A stretch of 31,345 nt of DNA from DATNIC01 sp035604635 (GTDB lineage Bacteria; Vulcanimicrobiota; Vulcanimicrobiia; Vulcanimicrobiales; Vulcanimicrobiaceae): contig DATNIC010000010.1 in assembly GCA_035604635.1 (NCBI GenBank), forward strand, positions 1-31,345. The letters are read 5' to 3'. The notes under the pieces were generated by a model, which saw only the letters and a list, made by a program, of their open reading frames with translations, had not been told where the DNA came from and did no database searches. Made by a program: the position numbers and the translations under genes. Every line of letters begins with the position of its first letter. Position 1 is the stretch's first letter. Below, piece after piece: positions 23,448-30,341 of this stretch.

Positions 23448-24373
23448 AGATTGCATGCGTCGGCGTCGGCGGTATCGGCGGGTTCCTCGCGGTACGCCTC
23501 GCTGCCGCCGGCGAAGAGGTCGTGGCGATCGCGCGGGGTGCGCATCTCGAGGCGATCCGCCGTGACGGTTTGCGTCTGAGAAGTCCGCAAGGCGACGCAG
23601 TCGCCAAGGATATTCTGGCGACCGCTGACCCGTCGGCCGTCGGTCCCGTCGACGTCGTCGTCATCGGTGTCAAGATGTGGGATCTCGAAAGCGCGACGCG
23701 CGCCGCACTCCCGCTGGTCGGGCCCGCGACGATGATCGTCGGTTTTCAAAACGGCGTCGAAAAGGAGTCGATCATCGCACGCACTGCAGGCGAGCAGCAC
23801 GTGATCGGCGGCGTGTGCTACATTTCGACGGAGATCGAGAGCCCCGGGATCATCTTGCAAAAAGGGACGCTCGAACGCTTCATCGTCGGGGAGCTCAAGG
23901 GCCCGCCGTCGCCGCGCGTCTCCGCATTTCGCGCAGCCTGTGCGAAGGCGGAGATCAAGATCGAAACGAGCGACGAGATGTCGCGCGTCATTTGGGAAAA
24001 GTTCGTCTTCATCTCATCGAGCGCGGCGATGACAACCCTCATTCGTTTACCCGTTGGACCGATTCGCGAGAATCCTCAGTCACGAGTGCTCTTGCTCGAC
24101 GCGCTGCGCGAAGCCGTCGCCGTCGCACGCGCAAAGGGCATCCCCGTTTCAGCGAATTTGGCTGAGGAGACCCTCGCCTTCATCGATGCGCAGCCGCCGG
24201 CCACGCGCGCCTCGATGGCCGTCGACTTAGAACGCGGGAACCGGCTTGAGGTCGAATGGTTGAGCGGCGCGATCGTGCGAATCGGACGCGAATTCGGCGT
24301 GCCGACGCCGATCCACCGGGTTGTGGCCGACGCGCTCGCGCCGTTTGCAAACGGCCGGCCAAACGTGATCTAG
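23444..24373 (+). CDS. Ketopantoate reductase (PanE/ApbA)-family oxidoreductase
   Basis: This 309-aa NAD(P)-dependent protein begins MKIACVGVGGIGGFLAVRLAAAG, the glycine-rich dinucleotide loop of 2-dehydropantoate 2-reductase. Further family blocks are VVVIGVKMWDLESATRAALPLVGP, FQNGVEKESIIAR and VIGGVCYISTEIESPG, then the C-terminal helical domain with the catalytic lysine in IWEKFVFISSSAAMTTL. In true PanE the lysine is followed by conserved asparagines; here they are Ile/Ser, so pantoate may not be the product. Members in catabolic clusters reduce other 2-oxoacids. The GTG at 23444 overlaps the solute-binding stop, and the longer frame to 23246 is not credible. Its stop overlaps the convergent STAS-like gene by four bases. 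Confidence 0.82.
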   Translation: MKIACVGVGGIGGFLAVRLAAAGEEVVAIARGAHLEAIRRDGLRLRSPQGDAVAKDILATADPSAVGPVDVVVIGVKMWDLESATRAALPLVGPATMIVGFQNGVEKESIIARTAGEQHVIGGVCYISTEIESPGIILQKGTLERFIVGELKGPPSPRVSAFRAACAKAEIKIETSDEMSRVIWEKFVFISSSAAMTTLIRLPVGPIRENPQSRVLLLDALREAVAVARAKGIPVSANLAEETLAFIDAQPPATRASMAVDLERGNRLEVEWLSGAIVRIGREFGVPTPIHRVVADALAPFANGRPNVI

Positions 24374-24726
24374 GCGCTCAGCTTTCGCGCGAACGGCAAA
24401 AGCGACGCGACCGCGGCGTCGACGTCGGCAAAAATCGGGAACAGCCGGTCCATGCGGGTCGCCGCGAGGACGCCCATCGTTTCGGCGCGCGCGGTCACCA
24501 AGCAGATCGTCCCGCCCGCATCGCAAACGATGCACGACAAGCGGATGAGAAACGCGAGGGACTGAGGATCGAACGTGTCGTCGTCGAGCGCGACCGCATG
24601 GGCCAAGCATCCGCGCGCGACGTATTGCTTGAATCGCTCGGTGAGTTGCCGCTGGGTCGTCGCATCGAGGCCCGCCGGCAGCGCCGTGACCGTTACTCGA
24701 TCGATCGATATACCGCCGAAGCTCAT
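24370..24726 (-). CDS. STAS-like domain protein
   Basis: This single-domain protein of 118 aa alternates strand and helix in the manner of STAS (anti-sigma-factor antagonist) proteins: LAHAVALDDDTFDPQSLAFLIRLSCIVCDAGGTICLV, then VLAATRMDRLFPIFADVDAAVASLLP. The second part matches the usual end of STAS domains (…gldrlf.i..d...Al..l). The phosphorylatable DSSG loop of SpoIIAA-like proteins is not conserved; the place reads DPQS, so regulation by phosphorylation is doubtful. It is the only minus-strand gene in the cluster, converging with the PanE-like gene and divergent from the SDR at 24872. It could influence expression of the cluster, but that is only suggested by its position. Confidence 0.55.
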   Translation of the reverse strand: MSFGGISIDRVTVTALPAGLDATTQRQLTERFKQYVARGCLAHAVALDDDTFDPQSLAFLIRLSCIVCDAGGTICLVTARAETMGVLAATRMDRLFPIFADVDAAVASLLPFARKLSA

Positions 24727-24871
24727 ACAACTAGTATCTACCTAACGGGTCTTGGAGTTTACAGATCCCGGTAAAGAGTCTCCGTCAAGCTCGTTAAGAA
24801 TTGACTCCAGTGCGCGGGCGCACACGGGCGGAGGTCGAGCGGTCCCCTTACCGAACCATGCGCATGACTGT

Positions 24872-25804
24872 ATGAAGGCCTTGGAAGGGCGCGTCGCCAT
24901 CATCAGCGGCGGAGCGCGCGGCGTCGGTGCTGCGATCTCTCGGGCGCTGCACGCGAACGGTGCGCGCGTCGTCGTCGCCGACAACGGCGCTTCGATCGAC
25001 GGCCGCGTCCAGGACGCCGCCGTCGCGGTCGAGTTCGTGCGCCGGTTAGGCGACGGCGCGATTGCGTTCACCGAAGACATCGCTTCGTCGAATGCGGCGG
25101 GGCTTGCGGTCGATTTCGCCGTCAAAGAGTTCGGCCGGCTCGACATCATCGTAAACAACGCGGCGATCCTGCGCGACGCCTTCCTCTTCAAGGCCAACCC
25201 GGTCGACTTTGAAGCCGTGTGGCGCGTCAATCTCTTCGCAGCGTTCGAGCTGCTCCGTATGGCAACGCCGGTGCTGCGCGATCAAGCCAAAGGGGACCGC
25301 GGAGGGGCGCCGTATCGCTGGGGCCGCATCATCAATGTCGTTTCGAGCGCCGGGCTCTACGGTAACTACGGACAGGCGGCCTACGCGAGCGCAAAGGCCG
25401 GACTCCTCGGCCTCACGCGCGTCGCTGCGCTCGACATGGCGCGGTCCGGCGTGACCGCGAACGCCATCGCACCGTTCGCCGCCAGCCGCGTCACCGAGTC
25501 GATCATCCCCGCGAACGACGCGCAGGCGGAATACAAGAAGCACGGCTTGACGATCTCGCCGGACTACGTCGGGCGCTTCGCAGCTTTCCTCGCGACCGAT
25601 GCTGCGCGGTCGATCACGGGCCAGCTCTTCGGCGTCCGCGGGCGCGAAGTGTTCCTTTTCTCGCAGCCGCGACCCGTCGTGCGGGTCACGGTCAAGGACG
25701 ACTCGTTCGATGAGCTGGAGCGGATCGCCACGCGTGATTTCGCACCGCACTTTACTCCGCTCGAGACCGATCTCGAAGCGTTTTCGCACGCCCCGATCGT
25801 TTGA
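24872..25804 (+). CDS. SDR-family dehydrogenase with C-terminal extension
   Basis: This 310-aa protein starts at ATG 24872 (MKALEGRVAIISGG). It has a classical SDR core: SGGARGVGAA for the dinucleotide, VNNAAIL (95-101), Ser159 in VSSAGLYG, and the catalytic YASAK with Tyr171 and Lys175. The C-terminal part after about residue 255 (GREVFLFSQPRPVVRVTVKDDS, then a helix with ERIATRDF) goes beyond the ~250-aa core and resembles SDRs related to the hydroxyacyl-CoA dehydrogenase part of multifunctional beta-oxidation enzymes. A CoA-linked hydroxyacyl or dihydrodiol dehydrogenation would fit the oxygenase and thioesterase downstream. The frame is open upstream to 24752, but those residues show no family pattern. 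The 145-base gap between its start and the STAS gene must hold the promoters of both; none is convincing. Confidence 0.87.
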   Translation: MKALEGRVAIISGGARGVGAAISRALHANGARVVVADNGASIDGRVQDAAVAVEFVRRLGDGAIAFTEDIASSNAAGLAVDFAVKEFGRLDIIVNNAAILRDAFLFKANPVDFEAVWRVNLFAAFELLRMATPVLRDQAKGDRGGAPYRWGRIINVVSSAGLYGNYGQAAYASAKAGLLGLTRVAALDMARSGVTANAIAPFAASRVTESIIPANDAQAEYKKHGLTISPDYVGRFAAFLATDAARSITGQLFGVRGREVFLFSQPRPVVRVTVKDDSFDELERIATRDFAPHFTPLETDLEAFSHAPIV

Positions 25805-25818
25805 TCAGAGGAGACGGC

Positions 25819-26529
25819 ATGTCCACTGCTACCTTCCAAGTCAAGACGGCCGCGGAGCTTGCCGCGCAACCGCCGGAGTACCGCGAGGCGGTTGCCAAGA
25901 TCATCATCAGCCATGCGATCAACGAACTCTACGGTTCGCAGGTGTTCGATGAGCCGGCGATCGCGCTGGCCCCGACGCCCTACTGGAAGTGGCTGACGTG
26001 CCGCGTCGCGATGGAGGAGTACGGCCACCACATCCGTTTCTTCAAGCTGGGACGCGAGATCGGCATTCCCGAAGCGAAAATGCTCCCGCAGAAGACTTCC
26101 AAGCGCCCGCTTTCAATCTTTGAACATCCGCTCGAAAGCTGGATCGATTTCTGCGCGATCAAACTGCTTGCAGATCTCGCCGAGATCATCCAAGTCGAAG
26201 ACTTGCTGAAGTGCACGTACATTCCGCTGCGCAACGCAGCGCGAAGGACCATGCCCGAGGAGCGCTTCCACGCGAAATTCGGCGAACTTGCGGCGCGGGA
26301 ATTCATTGGGACCCAGGACGGCAAGGCGCGGCTTCAGCGGTCGATCAACCGCATCTTTCCGGTGTTGCCGGCGTTTTTTGGACGTGCCGGCTCGAAGAAC
26401 AACGAAGTCTTTCGCAAGTGGGGGATCAAGGAGCGGACCAACGAGGCGATGCGGGGCGACTACGTCGAGCGCTGCCGGATCCTCGTCGAAAAGAAGCTCG
26501 GCTTGAAGCTCCCCGGCTTTGCCGGATGA
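25819..26529 (+). CDS. PaaA/PaaC-like diiron oxygenase (aryl-CoA epoxidase family)
   Basis: This 236-aa ferritin-like protein has an ATG preceded by AGAGGAGA, 14 bases after the SDR gene. Diiron ligands are readable: Glu36 in HAINELYGS, Glu67-x-x-His70 in AMEEYGHHIRF, an acidic residue around Glu122/Glu127 (AEIIQVEDLL), and Glu148-x-x-His151 in PEERFHAKFGE. This is the pattern of the phenylacetyl-CoA 1,2-epoxidase catalytic subunit PaaA and its relatives, which attack CoA-activated rings with O2. It is shorter than PaaA (about 310 aa), and the partner subunits PaaB, C, D and reductase PaaE are absent here. A stand-alone relative acting on a different aryl-CoA is likely. The gentisate dioxygenase and a thioesterase follow directly. 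Confidence 0.8.
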   Translation: MSTATFQVKTAAELAAQPPEYREAVAKIIISHAINELYGSQVFDEPAIALAPTPYWKWLTCRVAMEEYGHHIRFFKLGREIGIPEAKMLPQKTSKRPLSIFEHPLESWIDFCAIKLLADLAEIIQVEDLLKCTYIPLRNAARRTMPEERFHAKFGELAAREFIGTQDGKARLQRSINRIFPVLPAFFGRAGSKNNEVFRKWGIKERTNEAMRGDYVERCRILVEKKLGLKLPGFAG

Positions 26530-26582
26530 CCGCCCGCTCGTGCAGAATCACCCTTTTCTACATCTTCTGATGTGAGGGCAAC

Positions 26583-27527
26583 ATGATCGCCAACGATACG
26601 CTCGAAGAACTGTTCAAAGACGCCGCCAAGCGCGCGGCCGATCCGCTGTGGGTCGTCATGGAGAAGGTCAATCCGGAAGAACCCAATCCGAAGGCGATCC
26701 CGCACGTCTGGCGTTATCAAGAGATGCGGCCGTTGCTGGAACGGGCCGGCCGGCTCGTCGATACCGAGCGGGCCGAGCGCCGCGTCTTCATGCTGATCAA
26801 TCCGGGCATCGCGAAGCTGCCGTACACGACCGACACGCTCTATGCCGGTTTGCAGTTGATCCTCCCCGGCGAGGTCGCTCGCGCGCATCGGCACGTTGCG
26901 TTCGCCTTGCGCTTCATCATCGAAGGCGGGGACGCGTACACGGCCGTCGGCGGCGAGAAAGTTCTCATGAATCCGGGCGACCTCGTCCTCACGCCGTCCT
27001 TCGAGTATCACGACCACGGCAACGAGACCAAGACGCCGATGATTTGGCTCGATGGGCTCGACGTACCGCTCTATCAGTGGCTGCCGGTGCACTTCACCAA
27101 TCAGTACAGCGACAAGCGCTATCCGTCCGAACCGGCTCCGAAGGATTCGCGCCTCCTCTATCCTTGGGCCGAGATGCAACAGCAACTCGATGCGCTGGCC
27201 GGCTCGTTTGCGGCAAAACGTTACGTGCATCGGCACGGCGGCGAGATCTCGCACACGATCGGCGCGCAGGCCGAGCGGATCGAACGCGGCGGGAGCGCCG
27301 GAAAGCGGCGCGAGACGTCGAGCAGTATCTACCACGTCTATCAGGGACGCGGGAAGACGCGGATCGGTAACGCGACCATCGAGTGGGAGAAGAACGACAC
27401 GTTCGCCATCCCGGCATGGCATGCGTTCGAGCACCTCAACGAAGGGCACGAGTCCGCGTACTTGTTCCGTTTCGACGATCGGCCGCTGCTCGAGTCGATG
27501 GCCGTCTACCGTACCGAAGAGGTCTGA
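26583..27527 (+). CDS. Gentisate 1,2-dioxygenase-like bicupin (copy 2)
   Basis: This 314-aa protein has an ATG with GAGGG a few bases upstream. The first cupin is close to the gentisate dioxygenase signature: GEVARAHRHVAFALRFIIEGG with His102 and His104, MNPGDLVLTPSFEYHDHGNE with His143 as the third Fe(II) ligand, and MIWLDGLDVPLYQ. The C-terminal barrel has YHVYQGRGKTRIG and WEKNDTFAIPAWHAFEH. The WLDGLD block is nearer to characterised gentisate dioxygenases than the corresponding region of copy 1. It would open gentisate to maleylpyruvate in the cytosol. Its stop overlaps the thioesterase start (TGATG at 27525-27529). No maleylpyruvate isomerase or fumarylpyruvate hydrolase is in the window. 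Confidence 0.9.
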   Translation: MIANDTLEELFKDAAKRAADPLWVVMEKVNPEEPNPKAIPHVWRYQEMRPLLERAGRLVDTERAERRVFMLINPGIAKLPYTTDTLYAGLQLILPGEVARAHRHVAFALRFIIEGGDAYTAVGGEKVLMNPGDLVLTPSFEYHDHGNETKTPMIWLDGLDVPLYQWLPVHFTNQYSDKRYPSEPAPKDSRLLYPWAEMQQQLDALAGSFAAKRYVHRHGGEISHTIGAQAERIERGGSAGKRRETSSSIYHVYQGRGKTRIGNATIEWEKNDTFAIPAWHAFEHLNEGHESAYLFRFDDRPLLESMAVYRTEEV

Positions 27528-27922
27528 TGCAAACGACCGGACGCACGTCCAAAACCGAACTCCGCGTCCGGTGGGGGGAGACTGACGCAGCCGGGATCGT
27601 CTTCTACCCGAACTACTACGTGTGGTTCGACGTCGCGACGCACGAGCTGCTTCGCGGCCGGTTCGAGCGCGGCTTCGGCTTTCCGATCATCGAGAGCGGC
27701 GCGAAATTTCACGCGCCGCTCTTTCCCGATGATTCGATCACGATCGAAAGCGTCGTCGCCGACGTGCGCACCAAAGCCATCCGACTCGAGCACACCGTGC
27801 GCCGTGGAGAGACGCTGATCGCGACCGGCTTCGAGACGCGCGTCTTCGTCAAACTGCTCGTCGGCGGCATCGAAGCAACCCCGCTCCCGGACGACCTGCG
27901 CAACTTCTTACGCGGCTCATAG
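27527..27922 (+). CDS. 4-hydroxybenzoyl-CoA-type hotdog thioesterase
   Basis: This 131-aa single hotdog domain has the family's N-terminal motif VRWGETDAAGIVFYPNYYVWFD, where Asp20 corresponds to the catalytic aspartate of the Pseudomonas 4-hydroxybenzoyl-CoA thioesterase. It then has GAKFHAPLFPDDSITIES and LEHTVRRGETLIATG. The enzymes split acyl- or aryl-CoA into CoA and free acid. The ATG at 27527 overlaps the stop of the gentisate dioxygenase gene, so translation is coupled. With the PaaA-like oxygenase just upstream, release of a hydroxylated benzoate such as gentisate from its CoA ester is the most economical reading; YbgC-like roles in lipid metabolism remain possible. Confidence 0.88.
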   Translation: MQTTGRTSKTELRVRWGETDAAGIVFYPNYYVWFDVATHELLRGRFERGFGFPIIESGAKFHAPLFPDDSITIESVVADVRTKAIRLEHTVRRGETLIATGFETRVFVKLLVGGIEATPLPDDLRNFLRGS

Positions 27923-27926
27923 GCTC

Positions 27927-29450
27927 GTGACATTCGATTCGCTAGGCGCGTTCGTCGGCGCTTTGACGAAGGCGGGCGAGCTTGCGCGCATCGAGACGCC
28001 GGTCGATCCACGTCTCGAAATCGCCGAGATCACGGATCGCTCCGTGAAGGCCGGTGGGCCGGCGCTGCTGTTCACGCAGGTCAAAGGCTCGCGCTATCCC
28101 GTCCTGACCAATCAGTTCGGCTCGGAGCGTCGCATGGCGATGGCGCTCGGCGCCGAAAGACTGCGCGACCTCGAAGAGCGGATCCGCAAGGCACTTGATC
28201 TCTCGATCCCCTCTTCACCGCTCGAGAAATTCAGCAAGCTCCTCTCCCTCGGCGCGCTCTCCGCGGCGCTGCCGCGCCGCGTTGCGCATGGGCCGGTTCA
28301 CGACATCATCGAGAGCGAACCAGACTTAGGGACGCTCCCGGTGTTGACGACGTGGCCGCTCGACGGCGGACCGTTCATCACGCTCCCGCTCGTTTTCACG
28401 AAAAATCCGGCGAGCGGGACGCAGAACGTCGGGATGTACCGCATGCAGGTCTACGACGCGCGGACCACGGGGATGCACTGGCAGCGCCACAAGCAGGGTC
28501 GAGCGCACGCGGCGGAATGGGGAGCGCGCGTCCCGTGCGCGGTCGCCATCGGGGCCGATCCGGCGTTGACCTACGCGGCGACTGCGCCGCTCCCGCCCAT
28601 CATCGACGAAGTGATGTTCGCGGGGTTCTTGCGCGGCAAGCCGATCCGGATGGTCCGGGCGAAAACCGTCGACCTGTTGGTCCCGGCCGAAGCTGAGTTC
28701 ATCTTGGAAGGATACGTCGACAACGAGGACTTGCGCAGCGAAGGGCCGTTCGGCGATCACACCGGCGTCTACAGCCTTGCCGATCTCTACCCGGCGTTTC
28801 ACGTGCAGTGCATCACGCGACGCAAGGAACCGATCTATGCAGCAACGCTGGTCGGCAAGCCGCCGATGGAGGACGCATGGCTTGGCAAGGCGACGGAACG
28901 GATTTTTCTCCCGCTGCTGCAACTCGTCGTTCCGGAGATCGTCGACTACAATCTGCCGGTCGAAGGCGGATTCCACAACCTTGCGATCGTCGCGATCAAG
29001 AAGAGCTACCCGGGCCACGCCTTCAAAGTCATGAACGCGCTCTGGGGCTTGGGTCACATGATGATGCTGACGCGCACGTTAGTCATCGTCGACGACGATG
29101 TCGACGTGCACGATGTTCGGCGCGCTGCGTGGTTCGCACTCAACAACACCGATCCGTCGCGCGACCTCCTGATCGTCCCGGGTCCCGTCGACGACCTCGA
29201 TCACAGCTCGTCCTTGCCTGCCCTCGGGCATAAGATCGGGGTCGACGCGACACGCAAAGGGCCCGGTGAAGGCTATACGCGCGACTGGCCGCCCGACATC
29301 GTCATGGACCGGCAAACGCGCGAACTGGTAACAAAGCGCTGGCGCTCGTACGGCCTGGACGGCTGGCTCGATCGAGCGAGCGCCGATGACTGGTCCGGTC
29401 AGGGTTCGCAGGCACTGGAGCGCCTGTTGCGCGAACCGCCGCTCGAATGA
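27927..29450 (+). CDS. ubiD: UbiD-family decarboxylase (UbiD/MqnL-like)
   Basis: This 507-aa protein starts at a GTG four bases after the thioesterase stop. The prenyl-FMN site is complete: NVGMYRMQVYDARTTGMHWQRHKQ with Arg172, and SEGPFGDHTGVY with Glu272 and Asp277, the version found in E. coli UbiD-like enzymes rather than the E-x4-E of the copy at 19256. Other blocks are ITLPLVFTKNP, LVPAEAEFILEGYV and FHNLAIVAIKKSYPGHAFKVMNALWG. It is followed with ATGA overlap by a UbiA prenyltransferase, the pair used in menaquinone (futalosine route) or ubiquinone synthesis to prenylate and then decarboxylate the ring. No mqnA-E genes are nearby, and its position within the aromatic cluster leaves a catabolic role open. 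Confidence 0.93.
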   Translation: MTFDSLGAFVGALTKAGELARIETPVDPRLEIAEITDRSVKAGGPALLFTQVKGSRYPVLTNQFGSERRMAMALGAERLRDLEERIRKALDLSIPSSPLEKFSKLLSLGALSAALPRRVAHGPVHDIIESEPDLGTLPVLTTWPLDGGPFITLPLVFTKNPASGTQNVGMYRMQVYDARTTGMHWQRHKQGRAHAAEWGARVPCAVAIGADPALTYAATAPLPPIIDEVMFAGFLRGKPIRMVRAKTVDLLVPAEAEFILEGYVDNEDLRSEGPFGDHTGVYSLADLYPAFHVQCITRRKEPIYAATLVGKPPMEDAWLGKATERIFLPLLQLVVPEIVDYNLPVEGGFHNLAIVAIKKSYPGHAFKVMNALWGLGHMMMLTRTLVIVDDDVDVHDVRRAAWFALNNTDPSRDLLIVPGPVDDLDHSSSLPALGHKIGVDATRKGPGEGYTRDWPPDIVMDRQTRELVTKRWRSYGLDGWLDRASADDWSGQGSQALERLLREPPLE

Positions 29451-30304
29451 CGAAGCACGTCGCCCTCTTCTTACGCGACATTCGCATCGAGCACACGCTC
29501 TTTGCGCTGCCTTTCGCGTACGTCGGCGGGGTCATGGCAGCGCGCGGGATTCCGTCCGCGTGGGAATTGTTTTGGATCACGCTTGCCGTCGTCGGCGCAA
29601 GGACCGCCGCCATGGCGGCGAATCGGTACTTCGACCGGTTGATCGATGCGCGCAATCCGCGGACGGCGGATCGGCCGACGGCGAGCGGACGGCTCTCGCC
29701 GCGCGTCATGCTGGTCGCGATGGTCGCGGGCCTCGCGCTGCTGACGGTCTCAGCCGCGATGCTCAACCCGCTTTGTCTAAAACTCTTGCCTATCGCTGCG
29801 TTCGCGGTTCTGTTCTACCCGCTGTGCAAGCGCTTCACGTGGGGGACGCATTTCTTTCTCGGCGCCGTCGACGGGCTCGCACCGCTGGGTGCGTTCGTCG
29901 GCGTCTCCGGGACCGTGACGTTCCCCGCGCTGCTGCTGTTCGTCGCGGTCACGCTCTGGGTCGCCGGTTTCGACATCATCTACGCGCTGATGGACTATCC
30001 GATCGACGTCGCGCAAGGGATCCGTTCGATTCCGGCGCGCTTCGGCGCCCGGACCGGCCGCTGGCTGCCGATCATCTTGCACGTCGCGATGACGATCCTG
30101 CTGTTCTTGGCGGGCGGGCTCTCGCATGCCGGTACGCTGTACTACGCCGGCGTCGCGCTCGCGGCGATCCTCGTCCTCTATGAAGACCGGATGTTTTCGA
30201 TCGCCAGAAATCTCTTCGTCCTCAACGACCGCGTCTTCGTAACGAACATGGTCTTCTCGGTCGTCTTCCTCGTCACGACAATCGCCGGCTTCGTATTACG
30301 GTGA
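29447..30304 (+). CDS. ubiA: UbiA-family polyprenyltransferase (MqnP-like)
   Basis: This 285-aa integral membrane protein with about eight hydrophobic segments attaches a polyprenyl chain to an aromatic acid. The first Asp-rich motif is NRYFDRLIDARNPRTADRP and the second DIIYALMDYPIDVAQGIRSIP, both chelating Mg-diphosphate. The N-terminus IRIEHTLFALPFAYVGG and the ARTAAMAANR block match the UbiA-like branch found with the futalosine pathway (MqnP) more than E. coli UbiA. Its ATG overlaps the UbiD stop (ATGA at 29447-29450). The prenyl diphosphate would ultimately derive from IPP/DMAPP, and an IPP isomerase gene lies at 9.8 kb. The final helix ends VFLVTTIAGFVLR. Confidence 0.93.
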   Translation: MTKHVALFLRDIRIEHTLFALPFAYVGGVMAARGIPSAWELFWITLAVVGARTAAMAANRYFDRLIDARNPRTADRPTASGRLSPRVMLVAMVAGLALLTVSAAMLNPLCLKLLPIAAFAVLFYPLCKRFTWGTHFFLGAVDGLAPLGAFVGVSGTVTFPALLLFVAVTLWVAGFDIIYALMDYPIDVAQGIRSIPARFGARTGRWLPIILHVAMTILLFLAGGLSHAGTLYYAGVALAAILVLYEDRMFSIARNLFVLNDRVFVTNMVFSVVFLVTTIAGFVLR

Positions 30305-30341
30305 CGACGCGCAGGATGCGCTAGTGTCGACGAAGCCCAGG

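Noticed and set aside
24740..24871. TTGACT at about 24802 as the -35 box of a promoter for the second SDR gene
   Set aside because: No acceptable -10 hexamer follows at 16-18 bases; the region downstream is GC-rich.
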